Assembly: GCA_946886475.1 (NCBI GenBank) | Contig: CAMPIQ010000064.1 | Span: 1 to 20,170 of the forward strand | Direction of reading: 5' to 3' | Source of the DNA: an uncultured Chitinophagales bacterium | GTDB taxonomy: Bacteria; Bacteroidota; Bacteroidia; Chitinophagales; Chitinophagaceae | Length of the DNA: 20,170 bases | Shown: positions 1 to 8,037 of the stretch, piece after piece | Numbering within the stretch: position 1 is the first letter of the stretch | Layout of the letters: every line of letters begins with the position of its first letter | Made by a program: the position numbers and the translations under genes | The notes under the pieces: model-generated | What the model was told of the DNA's origin: nothing | What the model saw: the letters and a program-made list of their open reading frames with translations, nothing else | Databases searched by the model: none

Positions 1-99
1 TAGTAATTATAACAGATATTTTGTATATCAAATAGTATTATTACATCTATTGCCCTGATCCTGAATTTTATTAAATAACAATATTTACAAAGACGGTTA

Positions 100-2478
100 A
101 TGGAGGAAATCCAAATCAATAAGAACGACCAAACGGGGCTGAGTATAAAAGAGATCTTTTATAAATACATCCGCTTTCTTCCTCTGTTTATCATTTCCAT
201 TGCCATTTCATTACTTGCAGCGTATGTTTATTTACGTTATGCTACGCTGGTGTATAATTCTTCCGGTACAATGGTAATTCAGGAAGATAAATCTTCCGGA
301 AGCAACAACGATAAATTTGAACAACTTTTTGAAGTTGAAAAAACCAAGAATATTCAGAATGAGATAGAATACATAAAATCCAGGCAGATCATGAACAGGG
401 TAGTGCAATCCCTGAACCTTAACTGGACCTATCTGGCAAAAGGAAACATCAAGGAACTGAATATATATAAGAATAGTCCTTTTAGTGTTGAAGCCTTTGA
501 GATCAACGATTCCACCACTTCATTTGCTCTTGAGATCCATTTCAGGAACGAAAATAATTTTACCATCAATGGTAATGGCCCTTTTACTTTTGGCCAGGTA
601 TTGAAGAATGAATTTGGTGTATTCAAAATAACCAGGAATAAAGGCATCATTGGCAACGATTACATAGTTATGTGGCAACCTACCAGGGTTGTTGCCTCAG
701 GACTTTCGGGTATCAGCGTTGCTCCAAAGCAAAATACCGGCATCCTGGTTTTGTCATATGAATCAACCAATCCACATCTCGCCGCTGATGTCATTAATCA
801 GGTGATGGAAGAATACCAGAAAGCAACCATTGAGGATAAAAACGCTTCAACCCTCCGCCGATTAATGTTTGTAGAAGATGAAAGAAAGATCATAGAAAGG
901 CAGATCGATAGTATTACAGCGGTGCAGCTGGCCTTTATGAAACAAAATGGCCTGATAGATGCGGACGCTCAGTCGGCCATGCATTTTAGCCAGTTGGAAA
1001 GAGCTACAGAAGCATCAAGAGATCAAAGGATCAAACTACAGAATGTTTATCAGATAGAAGGATACATAAGAAACCAAATGGGCGATGTACCCGTTCCTTC
1101 TTCTTTGGGTCTGGAAGATCAGACCCTGAATGATATGGTAAATGCCTATAACCAGGCGCAGGTTGAATTAAACAGTCTTAAAAAATCTGCTCCACCGGGA
1201 AATGCGGCCATCAGGCAAAAAGAATCACTGGTCAATAGCCTGCAGTCAAACATTCTTGAAAGTCTCGGTAATATCAAAAGGGCATTCACCTCATCCATAT
1301 CCAGTCTCAATGGAATAAGTTCCTCAGCCCAGAGTCAGCTCAGTAGCATGCCTGAAAAAAAGCAGGCTATCGAAGGCATCAAAAGACAACTGGAACATAA
1401 GCTGGTTGTGTACAATGCCCTGCTGGAAGAAAGGGAAAAGTCGGCAATTGCGCTGGCCTCCACAATCTCTGATATAAAAGTTTTAACGGAAGCCACACCA
1501 AATAATACACCGGTAAAACCAAACCGCACCAATATTCAATTGCTTGCAGTGGTTGTTGGTATATTCCTGCCTGCCCTGTTTATTTTCATCATTGAATTAT
1601 TAAATGATAAGGTTACAACCAGGCATGATATTGAAAGGCTTACGGATGCAACAATTATTGGCGAGGTTGGCCATTCTTACGGAAAGAACAATCTTGTTGT
1701 GGCTGCCAATAACAGGAGTGTGGTGGCGGAGCAATTCAGGATCATACGTTCCAATCTTCAATATGTATTGAACCATATTCAAAATCCGGTAATCCTGGTT
1801 ACCTCTTCATTCAGTGGCGAAGGAAAATCATTCATCAGTACTAATATTGGTGCTGTGATGGCAGTGGCAGGTAAAAAAACGGTTATCCTTGAATTTGATA
1901 TACGGAAACCCAAGATCCTTTCGCATTTAAACATGACGCGGAAACCCGGATTAACAAATTATCTCCTTGGTAAAGCTAAAATTGAAGAACTCTTTATCGG
2001 TGTTGATGGAAGCGAAAATCTTTTTGTACTTCCCTGCGGACCTGTGCCTCCAAATCCTGCCGAGATCTTACTTGATCCGAAACTGGATGATCTTTTCAGT
2101 TATCTGAAAACAAATTTTGATGTGGTGATCATGGATACGGCACCTGTTGGGATGGTGAGCGATGCCATGACACTAAGCAAATACGCTGATGCCACCCTTT
2201 ACATTGTGCGCCAGGGCCACACTTATAAAAAACAGGTTAACCTCATTGATGAATTTTATGTTCAGGGCAAGTTGCCTAAAATATCAATCATATTGAATGA
2301 TGTAAAGATCAGGAGCGGGTATGGCTATTATGGATATGGCCGTTATGGATATGGATATGGTTATGGTTCCGGATATTTTGAAGAGGAAGAAAAAGCCCCG
2401 GGATTTTTCGGAAGACATTTTAGCTGGCTTGATACAAAAAAATGGTCGAGAAATAAACGTAAAAGAACTAAAGTCTGA
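100..2478 (+). CDS. wzc: Wzc-type polysaccharide co-polymerase with cytoplasmic tyrosine autokinase domain
   Basis: Inner-membrane chain-length regulator of Wzx/Wzy-dependent polysaccharide export. An N-terminal Wzz domain has a first membrane segment at about residues 26-45. A long, helical, probably coiled-coil periplasmic part covers about 240-460. A proline-containing stretch (471-476) precedes a second membrane segment at about 480-502. The cytoplasmic BY-kinase domain follows, with Walker A at S572-GEGKS-577, Walker A' around D600 (FDIRKP) and Walker B ending at D679 (VVIMDTAP). The tail has nine tyrosines between 741 and 759 in a glycine-tyrosine repeat, matching the autophosphorylated cluster of this family, and ends in a basic stretch. 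At 792 residues it is a normal length for the fused Bacteroidota form. The stop overlaps the next start by one base (TGATG), suggesting translational coupling. No Wza-like porin or Wzb-like phosphatase lies in the window. The family assignment is firm; the exact polymer controlled is unknown. Confidence 0.95.
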   Translation: MEEIQINKNDQTGLSIKEIFYKYIRFLPLFIISIAISLLAAYVYLRYATLVYNSSGTMVIQEDKSSGSNNDKFEQLFEVEKTKNIQNEIEYIKSRQIMNRVVQSLNLNWTYLAKGNIKELNIYKNSPFSVEAFEINDSTTSFALEIHFRNENNFTINGNGPFTFGQVLKNEFGVFKITRNKGIIGNDYIVMWQPTRVVASGLSGISVAPKQNTGILVLSYESTNPHLAADVINQVMEEYQKATIEDKNASTLRRLMFVEDERKIIERQIDSITAVQLAFMKQNGLIDADAQSAMHFSQLERATEASRDQRIKLQNVYQIEGYIRNQMGDVPVPSSLGLEDQTLNDMVNAYNQAQVELNSLKKSAPPGNAAIRQKESLVNSLQSNILESLGNIKRAFTSSISSLNGISSSAQSQLSSMPEKKQAIEGIKRQLEHKLVVYNALLEEREKSAIALASTISDIKVLTEATPNNTPVKPNRTNIQLLAVVVGIFLPALFIFIIELLNDKVTTRHDIERLTDATIIGEVGHSYGKNNLVVAANNRSVVAEQFRIIRSNLQYVLNHIQNPVILVTSSFSGEGKSFISTNIGAVMAVAGKKTVILEFDIRKPKILSHLNMTRKPGLTNYLLGKAKIEELFIGVDGSENLFVLPCGPVPPNPAEILLDPKLDDLFSYLKTNFDVVIMDTAPVGMVSDAMTLSKYADATLYIVRQGHTYKKQVNLIDEFYVQGKLPKISIILNDVKIRSGYGYYGYGRYGYGYGYGSGYFEEEEKAPGFFGRHFSWLDTKKWSRNKRKRTKV
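2320..2379 (+). repeat. Low-complexity TATGGN repeat encoding the Gly-Tyr tail of Wzc
   Basis: A short degenerate repeat of the six-base unit TATGGN, with interruptions, inside the 3' end of the kinase gene. It encodes alternating glycine and tyrosine with one arginine and one serine. It is coding DNA, not an intergenic repeat. Such a tract could change length by slippage, altering the number of phosphorylatable tyrosines, but this is inference. Confidence 0.7.
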
Positions 2479-3443
2479 TGCGCATACTGATTACCGGCGG
2501 TGCCGGCTTTATTGGGTCTAATCTTGTTGAAAAACTTCTTCAGAATCCGGATGTGGAATTGATAAGAGTTCTTGATGATCTTTCAACAGGTAATAAAAAG
2601 AACATCGAAAATTTTTCTGCCAACAAAAAATTTGAATTTGTTGAAGGAGATATCAGGGATTTTAATACCTGCCTAACCGCCTGCCATGAAATGGATGTAG
2701 TGTCACACCAGGCTGCACTGGGTTCTGTTCCCCGTTCTATTAACGATCCTCTTAAAACTAATGAAGTAAATATAACGGGTACACTCAACATCTTTACTGC
2801 TGTAAAAGAAAAACGGATCAGGCGTGTGGTATATGCCGCAAGTTCTTCAACCTATGGCGATCATCCCGGACTGCCAAAAGTTGAAGAAAAAATTGGAAAT
2901 CCTCTTTCCCCTTACGCGGTTACCAAGTATGTGAATGAGCTTTATGCCAATGTGTATGCCACTACTTATGGCATTGAATTTATCGGGCTGCGTTATTTTA
3001 ATGTATTCGGACCTCAGCAAAGTCCAAACGGACCTTATGCTGCTGTGATTCCTTTGTTTATAAAATCAGTACTTGACAATGAGCCTCCTACCATTAATGG
3101 GGATGGCGAGCATAGCCGTGATTTTACTTTTGTGGCAAATGCGGTGCAGGCAAACGAGCTGGCCCTGTTCACAGGCAATCCTGCTGCTGTGAATCAGGTA
3201 TACAACATTGCTTATGGTGAGAGAACTTCATTGAACCAGCTTTTCGAAATGATCAAGGAAGTTGCAGGAAGCGACCTGGCTCCAAAATATGGACAGGAAA
3301 GAAAAGGCGATGTAAAACATAGTCTTGCTGATATCAGCAAAGCCGGCAACCTGCTGAATTATAAACCCGGTGTTAGTGTGAAAGATGGTTTGAAAACAAC
3401 TTTTGAATGGTATAGAAAGCATCACCACTTTGCTTACTCTTAA
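2478..3443 (+). CDS. UDP-N-acetylglucosamine 4-epimerase-like SDR (WbpP/TviC family)
   Basis: Extended short-chain dehydrogenase that probably interconverts UDP-GlcNAc and UDP-GalNAc, or their uronic acids, by transient oxidation at C4. The NAD-binding motif GGAGFIGS lies at residues 7-14. The active-site region SSSTYGD begins at S122, and the catalytic pair is Y146 and K150 in YAVTK. The stretches around LRYFNVFGP and the PNGPYAAVIP loop resemble the WbpP/WbgU/TviC group more than classical GalE. Its 321 residues are slightly shorter than WbpP (about 340). It overlaps the stop of wzc by one base. Substrate specificity cannot be fixed from sequence; a role in supplying a GalNAc-type sugar for the repeat unit is inference. 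Confidence 0.85.
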   Translation: MRILITGGAGFIGSNLVEKLLQNPDVELIRVLDDLSTGNKKNIENFSANKKFEFVEGDIRDFNTCLTACHEMDVVSHQAALGSVPRSINDPLKTNEVNITGTLNIFTAVKEKRIRRVVYAASSSTYGDHPGLPKVEEKIGNPLSPYAVTKYVNELYANVYATTYGIEFIGLRYFNVFGPQQSPNGPYAAVIPLFIKSVLDNEPPTINGDGEHSRDFTFVANAVQANELALFTGNPAAVNQVYNIAYGERTSLNQLFEMIKEVAGSDLAPKYGQERKGDVKHSLADISKAGNLLNYKPGVSVKDGLKTTFEWYRKHHHFAYS

Positions 3444-3451
3444 ACTTATTT

Positions 3452-3491
3452 AAAAGAATTGGCGCAGGTTTAATAAGTGCCGGTTCTTTTT
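3452..3491 (+). terminator. Hairpin with T-run between the epimerase and acyltransferase genes
   Basis: The arms 3452-3465 and 3477-3490 can form a 14-pair stem in RNA, with 11 Watson-Crick and three G-U pairs, around an 11-base loop (3466-3476). The 3' arm ends in TTTTT (3487-3491), followed after two bases by a second T-run. This is the form of an intrinsic terminator or attenuator inside the gene cluster. The A-rich 5' arm and T-rich 3' arm could also let it act, more weakly, on the other strand. No termination efficiency can be inferred. Confidence 0.6.
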
Positions 3492-3513
3492 CCATTTTTC
3501 ATTTCTTATTCTC

Positions 3514-4086
3514 ATGTCAATTTTCATCCATCCTACATCCATTATTGATGAAGGCTGTATTATTGGTGATGGAGTCAGGATCTGGCATTTTACGCACCTG
3601 ATGCAGGGTTGTTGTATTGGCAATGATTCTGTGATAGGCCAGAATGTTTTTATTGGCAGTTATGTGAGAATCGGCGCTAATGTACATATCCAGAATAATG
3701 TTTCGGTATATGAGGGCGTTAGCTGTGAAGATGATGTATTTCTTGGACCCTCTGTTGTTTTTACGAATATCAAAAACCCCCGCAGCTCAGTTAGCCGAAA
3801 GGGACAATTTGTGCAAACCATTATCAGGAAAGGCGCTACCATTGGTGCCAACGCAACCATCATTTGTGGGAACGAGATCGGGGCTTATGCATTTATCGGG
3901 GCCGGATCTGTTGTAACAAAACCTGTAAAAGCCTATAGTATTATGACGGGAAACCCTGCAAGGCAATCAGGATGGATGAGTGAAAAGGGATGCCGGCTAC
4001 ATTTTGATGAGCAGGGCTTTGCATTATGCACTGAAACAAATGAGCAATATCAGTTGAAAAACCAAACCGTAACTATTATCAGGTGA
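3514..4086 (+). CDS. Left-handed beta-helix N-acetyltransferase, WbpD/WlbB-like
   Basis: Hexapeptide-repeat acyltransferase of 190 residues, the usual length for WbpD/WlbB. That family acetylates the 3-amino group of UDP-2-acetamido-3-amino-2,3-dideoxy-glucuronate using acetyl-CoA. Imperfect isoleucine/valine hexapeptides run from about residue 8 to 145, for example around CIIGDGVRIWHF, SVIGQNVFIG and ATIGANATIICG. They are broken by the loop with FTNIKNPRS that is typical of this family. The C-terminal tail of about 40 residues follows the conserved TGNPAR. The next gene, a WbpB-like dehydrogenase, overlaps it by four bases (GTGA), the same pairing as in the known diacetamido-uronate pathways. 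The matching aminotransferase (WbpE/WlbC) is not in the window, so the actual substrate is uncertain. Confidence 0.85.
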   Translation: MSIFIHPTSIIDEGCIIGDGVRIWHFTHLMQGCCIGNDSVIGQNVFIGSYVRIGANVHIQNNVSVYEGVSCEDDVFLGPSVVFTNIKNPRSSVSRKGQFVQTIIRKGATIGANATIICGNEIGAYAFIGAGSVVTKPVKAYSIMTGNPARQSGWMSEKGCRLHFDEQGFALCTETNEQYQLKNQTVTIIR

Positions 4087-5021
4087 AGCTGTTTGCACTG
4101 ACCGGAGTTTCAGGTTTTGTAGCACCGAGGCACCTGCATGCCATTAAATCAACCGGCAATGAACTGGTAGCGGCTATGGATATTTCAGATTCGGCGGGTG
4201 TGCTTGACAGTTATTTTCCATCTGCTGATTTTTTTACAGATCCGGGCGAATTCAAACATTTTATTGAGCAATGCAATAAGAAGCGGTCACCCGTTGATTA
4301 TGTCTCGGTTTGTACGCCAAACCATTTGCATGAAGAAAATATCAGGATGGCTGTGCTGTCGGGCGCTGATGTGATCTGCGAAAAACCGCTTGTGCTGGAT
4401 CCGGATGATGCACAAAAACTAAAACACCTTGAAAATAGTTCAGGTAAAAAGATCTTTAATATTCTTCAGTTACGTCATCATCCAGGTATTCTTGATCTGA
4501 AAAAGAAAACAGAGCATGAATCAGCATCCCACAAGTATGAGATAGACCTGGCTTATGTTACTCCCCGGGGTAAGTGGTACCACAACAGCTGGAAAGGCGA
4601 TCCTGCCAGATCCGGAGGCATAGCCACCAATATCGGAATTCATTTTTTTGATATGCTGATCTGGATCTTCGGATCTGTTCAGAATTGTATTGTACAAATG
4701 CACAATGCGGAACGTTCTGCCGGTTTCCTGGAACTGGAAAAGGCAAGGGTCAGATGGTTTTTAAGCATCAATGAAACTGATCTTCCTGATCTGAACAACA
4801 GGAGCGCCGTACGTTCAATGGTGGTGAACGGACACCATGTTGATTTCAGTTCAGGATTTACTGAACTTCATAAAAATAATTATTCATCCATAATGGCAGG
4901 CCAGGGATGCAGAATTGATGATGTGATGCCATCCATTGAACTTGCCCACACCATCAGGTTCCAGGAACCTGTAGGGAAAAAGGGAGAATGGCATCCCATG
5001 GCAAATCTTTTTATCGAATAA
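4083..5021 (+). CDS. Gfo/Idh/MocA oxidoreductase, WbpB/WlbA-like sugar 3-dehydrogenase
   Basis: Probable NAD-dependent dehydrogenase that oxidises C3 of UDP-N-acetyl-glucosaminuronate, the step before 3-amination in the UDP-GlcNAc3NAcA pathway. The N-terminal Rossmann fold is followed by the family signature E100-K101-P102 and the active-site pair H187 and D190 in the GIHFFDML stretch. Its 312 residues match WbpB and WlbA. The best start is GTG at 4083, overlapping the previous stop as GTGA; the resulting N-terminus begins at the nucleotide-binding strand, as in homologues. It pairs with the preceding WbpD-like acetyltransferase. Neither a UDP-GlcNAc 6-dehydrogenase (WbpA) nor a dedicated WbpE aminotransferase is present here, so the pathway depends on genes elsewhere or the enzyme has another substrate. 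Confidence 0.85.
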   Translation: MKLFALTGVSGFVAPRHLHAIKSTGNELVAAMDISDSAGVLDSYFPSADFFTDPGEFKHFIEQCNKKRSPVDYVSVCTPNHLHEENIRMAVLSGADVICEKPLVLDPDDAQKLKHLENSSGKKIFNILQLRHHPGILDLKKKTEHESASHKYEIDLAYVTPRGKWYHNSWKGDPARSGGIATNIGIHFFDMLIWIFGSVQNCIVQMHNAERSAGFLELEKARVRWFLSINETDLPDLNNRSAVRSMVVNGHHVDFSSGFTELHKNNYSSIMAGQGCRIDDVMPSIELAHTIRFQEPVGKKGEWHPMANLFIE

Positions 5022-5023
5022 AA

Positions 5024-6073
5024 ATGAAAAAAACGATCATCATAACCGGCGGTGCCGGTTTTATTGGTTCACATGTAGTAAGATTGTTTGTGATTAAATA
5101 TCCTGATTACAGGATCATCAATCTTGATGCACTTACCTATGCAGGTAATCTTGAAAATCTTCGCGACATTGAATCAAAGCCCAACTATATTTTTGAAAAG
5201 GTGAATATCCTTGATGTAAATGAACTGGACCGTTTGTTCAGTTCCTACCAGCCGGATGGCATTATACACCTTGCCGCGGAATCTCATGTTGACCGTTCTA
5301 TTTTATCTCCCCTTGATTTTGTATATACCAATGTGGTTGGCACCGTAAATCTTTTAAATGCGGCAAACAAATGCTGGAAAGGAAATTCAGAAGGGAAACG
5401 TTTTTATCATGTATCTACAGATGAAGTATATGGTGCATTAGGGGATCAGGGCTTTTTTACGGAGGAAACTCCTTACGATCCGCATTCGCCGTATTCGGCA
5501 TCCAAGGCTTCTTCCGATCATTTTGTCCGGGCTTATCACGATACCTATCAATTGCCTGTTGTTGTCAGTAATTGTTCCAATAATTATGGTCCTTATCATT
5601 TTCCTGAAAAACTGATCCCATTGTTTATCAACAACGTCATAAATAAAAAGCCCTTGCCGGTATATGGAGACGGGCTGTACACGAGGGACTGGCTTTTTGT
5701 TAAGGACCATGCCATTGCCATCGACCTTGTATTTCACAAAGGAAAGAACGGCGGTACGTATAACATCGGAGGATTCAATGAGTGGAGAAATATTGACCTT
5801 GTAAAGCTGCTCTGTAGTTTAATGGATAAAAAGCTGGGCAGGAAGCCTGGCGAAAGCGAAGCGTTGATCACTTATGTGAAGGACCGCCCAGGCCATGACC
5901 GCCGCTATGCCATTGATGCAACAAAGATCAATCAGGAATTGGGATGGAAACCGGGTGTAACTTTTGAAGAAGGGCTTGAGCAAACAATCGACTGGTATCT
6001 TGAAAATACAGAATGGCTTTCGCATGTAACCACCGGAGAATATCAGAAGTATTATGAAAAACAGTATGATTGA
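5024..6073 (+). CDS. rfbB: dTDP-glucose 4,6-dehydratase
   Basis: Converts dTDP-glucose to dTDP-4-keto-6-deoxyglucose, the branch point for dTDP-rhamnose and many deoxy and amino sugars. With the start at 5024, the NAD motif GGAGFIGS lies at residues 9-16. The full catalytic set is visible: T132-D133-E134 in STDEVYG, and Y157 with K161 in YSASK. The sequence continues with the family signatures NCSNNYGPYHFPEKLIPL and VYGDGLYTRDWLFVKDH. The 349 residues match RmlB. An upstream in-frame ATG at 4988 would add 12 residues inside the preceding gene and is not favoured, because homologues begin just before the Rossmann strand. The gene starts two bases after the preceding stop. Assignment is firm. 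Confidence 0.95.
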   Translation: MKKTIIITGGAGFIGSHVVRLFVIKYPDYRIINLDALTYAGNLENLRDIESKPNYIFEKVNILDVNELDRLFSSYQPDGIIHLAAESHVDRSILSPLDFVYTNVVGTVNLLNAANKCWKGNSEGKRFYHVSTDEVYGALGDQGFFTEETPYDPHSPYSASKASSDHFVRAYHDTYQLPVVVSNCSNNYGPYHFPEKLIPLFINNVINKKPLPVYGDGLYTRDWLFVKDHAIAIDLVFHKGKNGGTYNIGGFNEWRNIDLVKLLCSLMDKKLGRKPGESEALITYVKDRPGHDRRYAIDATKINQELGWKPGVTFEEGLEQTIDWYLENTEWLSHVTTGEYQKYYEKQYD

Positions 6074-6120
6074 TAATTAATAATCTTTTTCTTTGAATTG
6101 CAGAAAATCAAAATCCAACC

Positions 6121-6990
6121 ATGAAAGGAATCATTCTGGCAGGCGGTAGCGGTACAAGGCTCTACCCCATTACAAAAGCTATTTCCAAACAGCTGATGCC
6201 CATTTACGATAAGCCTATGATCTATTACCCGCTGTCCATCCTGATGATGGCCGGGATCAGGGAGGTGCTCATCATCACCACACCGGAAGACAATAGTTCT
6301 TTCAGGCGTTTGCTTGGTAACGGTTCGCAAATAGGATGTTCATTCGAATATGCTGTTCAGGAGGTGCCCAATGGGTTGGCACAGGCATTTGTAATAGCCG
6401 AAAAATTTATTGGAGATGATAAGGTGGCTCTGGTGCTGGGGGATAACATTTTTTATGGAACGGGACTGGGAAGACAATTGCGTACGCTTAGTGATGTAGA
6501 TGGAGGATATGTTTTTGCCTACGAGGTATCTGATCCCGAGCGATATGGTGTAGTTGAATTTGATAACGATAATAAAGTTCTTTCCATTGAAGAAAAGCCT
6601 GCCAGGCCTAAATCTAAATATGCAGTTCCCGGATTGTATTTTTATGACAATGAAGTGGTAAGTATTTCAAAGAATCTTAAGCCATCTGCAAGAGGAGAAT
6701 ATGAGATCACAGATGTAAATAAAGTGTACCTGCAAAAAGGAAAATTAAAAGTGGCTATTCTTGACAGGGGAACAGCCTGGCTGGATACCGGAACTTTCGA
6801 ATCGATGAATGATGCAGGTGAATTTGTAAAAGTGATCGAGAAAAGACAGGGTACCAAGATCGGGTGCATCGAAGAAATAGCTTACCGGATGGGCTTTATC
6901 AACAGGGCCCAGCTACTGGAACAGGCGGATGCTCTTGAGAAAAGCGGGTATGGCCACTATCTTAAGAAGGTAGCAGCATATGAAGATTAA
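6121..6990 (+). CDS. rfbA: Glucose-1-phosphate thymidylyltransferase
   Basis: Makes dTDP-glucose from glucose-1-phosphate and dTTP, supplying the substrate of the adjacent RfbB. The nucleotide-binding signature [11 protein letters not shown] begins at residue 8, followed by the [17 protein letters not shown] stretch. The metal- and sugar-binding residues are D108 (LGDNIFYG) and D222 (WLDTGT). The 289 residues are the standard length for RmlA. The gene follows rfbB after 47 bases of AT-rich sequence with no obvious structure. RfbC (3,5-epimerase) and RfbD (4-keto reductase) are not in the window, so the final dTDP sugar is not determined here. Assignment is firm. Confidence 0.95.
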   Translation: MKGIILAGGSGTRLYPITKAISKQLMPIYDKPMIYYPLSILMMAGIREVLIITTPEDNSSFRRLLGNGSQIGCSFEYAVQEVPNGLAQAFVIAEKFIGDDKVALVLGDNIFYGTGLGRQLRTLSDVDGGYVFAYEVSDPERYGVVEFDNDNKVLSIEEKPARPKSKYAVPGLYFYDNEVVSISKNLKPSARGEYEITDVNKVYLQKGKLKVAILDRGTAWLDTGTFESMNDAGEFVKVIEKRQGTKIGCIEEIAYRMGFINRAQLLEQADALEKSGYGHYLKKVAAYED

Positions 6991-7038
6991 TTCAAAACAG
7001 GCCGTGTTCATCATCGGCAGCATTATTATAAATCCAAT

Positions 7039-8037
7039 ATGGAATTAAAAGGTAAAAAAGTACTTGTAACAGGCGCTGATGGTTTTATCGGCAGTCATCT
7101 TGTAGAAAGATTACTTGAGGAAGGTTGTAAGGTAAAGGCATTTTGTTATTACAACTCTTTCAACAGCTGGGGATGGCTGGATACTTTCCCTAAAGAAAAG
7201 ATCAGTGAGATTGAAATTTTTACCGGAGACATCAGGGATCCGAATGGCGTACGCACCTCCATGCAGGATTGTGATATTGTTTTTCATCTGGCAGCATTGA
7301 TAGCTATCCCTTTCAGTTATCATTCTCCCGATTCCTATATCGATACCAATGTAAAAGGAACACTGAATATTGTTCAGGCAGCAAAAGACCTGGGTATCAA
7401 AAGGGTGCTCGTTACTTCTACATCGGAGATATATGGTACTGCCCAATATATTCCCATTGATGAAAAGCATCCAAAGCAACCACAATCACCTTATTCCGCT
7501 TCCAAGATCGGAGCAGACTGCATTGCAGAATCTTTTTACAGAAGCTTCAATCTGCCACTCACCATTGTGCGTCCTTTTAATACTTTTGGTCCCCGTCAGT
7601 CGGCGCGTGCCGTGATACCATCCATTATCATTCAATTATTGAATGGCAAAAATGAGATCCGCCTGGGAGATCTGCGTCCAACACGTGATCTCTTGTTTGT
7701 AAAAGATACCGCAGAGGGCTTTGTTGCCATTGCCAAATCAGACGAATTGATAGGGGAAGACTGCAATATTGCAACCCAGTCGGAGATCAGCATAAAAGAC
7801 CTTGCTCAAAGCCTGATCAATAGGATAAGGCCCGATGCAAAGATCATTACCGACGATGAGAGAATGAGACCTGAGAAAAGTGAAGTGTTCCGTTTATTTG
7901 GATCAAATGAAAAGCTCATTTCAAAAACAACATGGAAAGCCGGTTATACACTGGAAAAAGGGTTGGATGAAACAGTGGCCTGGTTCAGGGATCCTGCCAA
8001 CCTCAGACAGTACAAAGCTGATATTTACAATATCTGA
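7039..8037 (+). CDS. legB: LegB-type NAD-dependent nucleotide-sugar 4,6-dehydratase
   Basis: First committed enzyme of the legionaminic acid pathway. In Campylobacter jejuni, LegB converts GDP-GlcNAc to the 4-keto-6-deoxy sugar. The NAD motif GADGFIGSH is at residues 11-19. The LegB-characteristic YNSFNSWGWLD stretch follows shortly after. The active site comprises STSEIYG and Y152 with K156 in YSASK. The later RPFNTFGPRQSARAVIP and PTRDLLFVKDT stretches also fit this subfamily. Its 332 residues are the family length. It opens the nonulosonic acid block and overlaps the aminotransferase start by one base (TGATG). Nucleotide preference (GDP or UDP) cannot be read from sequence, but the PtmE homologue downstream argues for GDP. 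Confidence 0.9.
   Translation: MELKGKKVLVTGADGFIGSHLVERLLEEGCKVKAFCYYNSFNSWGWLDTFPKEKISEIEIFTGDIRDPNGVRTSMQDCDIVFHLAALIAIPFSYHSPDSYIDTNVKGTLNIVQAAKDLGIKRVLVTSTSEIYGTAQYIPIDEKHPKQPQSPYSASKIGADCIAESFYRSFNLPLTIVRPFNTFGPRQSARAVIPSIIIQLLNGKNEIRLGDLRPTRDLLFVKDTAEGFVAIAKSDELIGEDCNIATQSEISIKDLAQSLINRIRPDAKIITDDERMRPEKSEVFRLFGSNEKLISKTTWKAGYTLEKGLDETVAWFRDPANLRQYKADIYNI

Noticed and set aside
13..99. Possible Bacteroidota-type promoter (TAnnTTTG) ahead of wzc
   Set aside because: The TATTTTG near position 17 is one base short of the consensus and no TTG box is properly spaced upstream. The 99 bases before wzc are AT-rich, and no clear promoter or gene end could be identified.
7111..7485. A 124-codon open frame on the minus strand
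   Set aside because: It is antisense to the legB coding region and its translation is cysteine- and isoleucine-rich without domain features.
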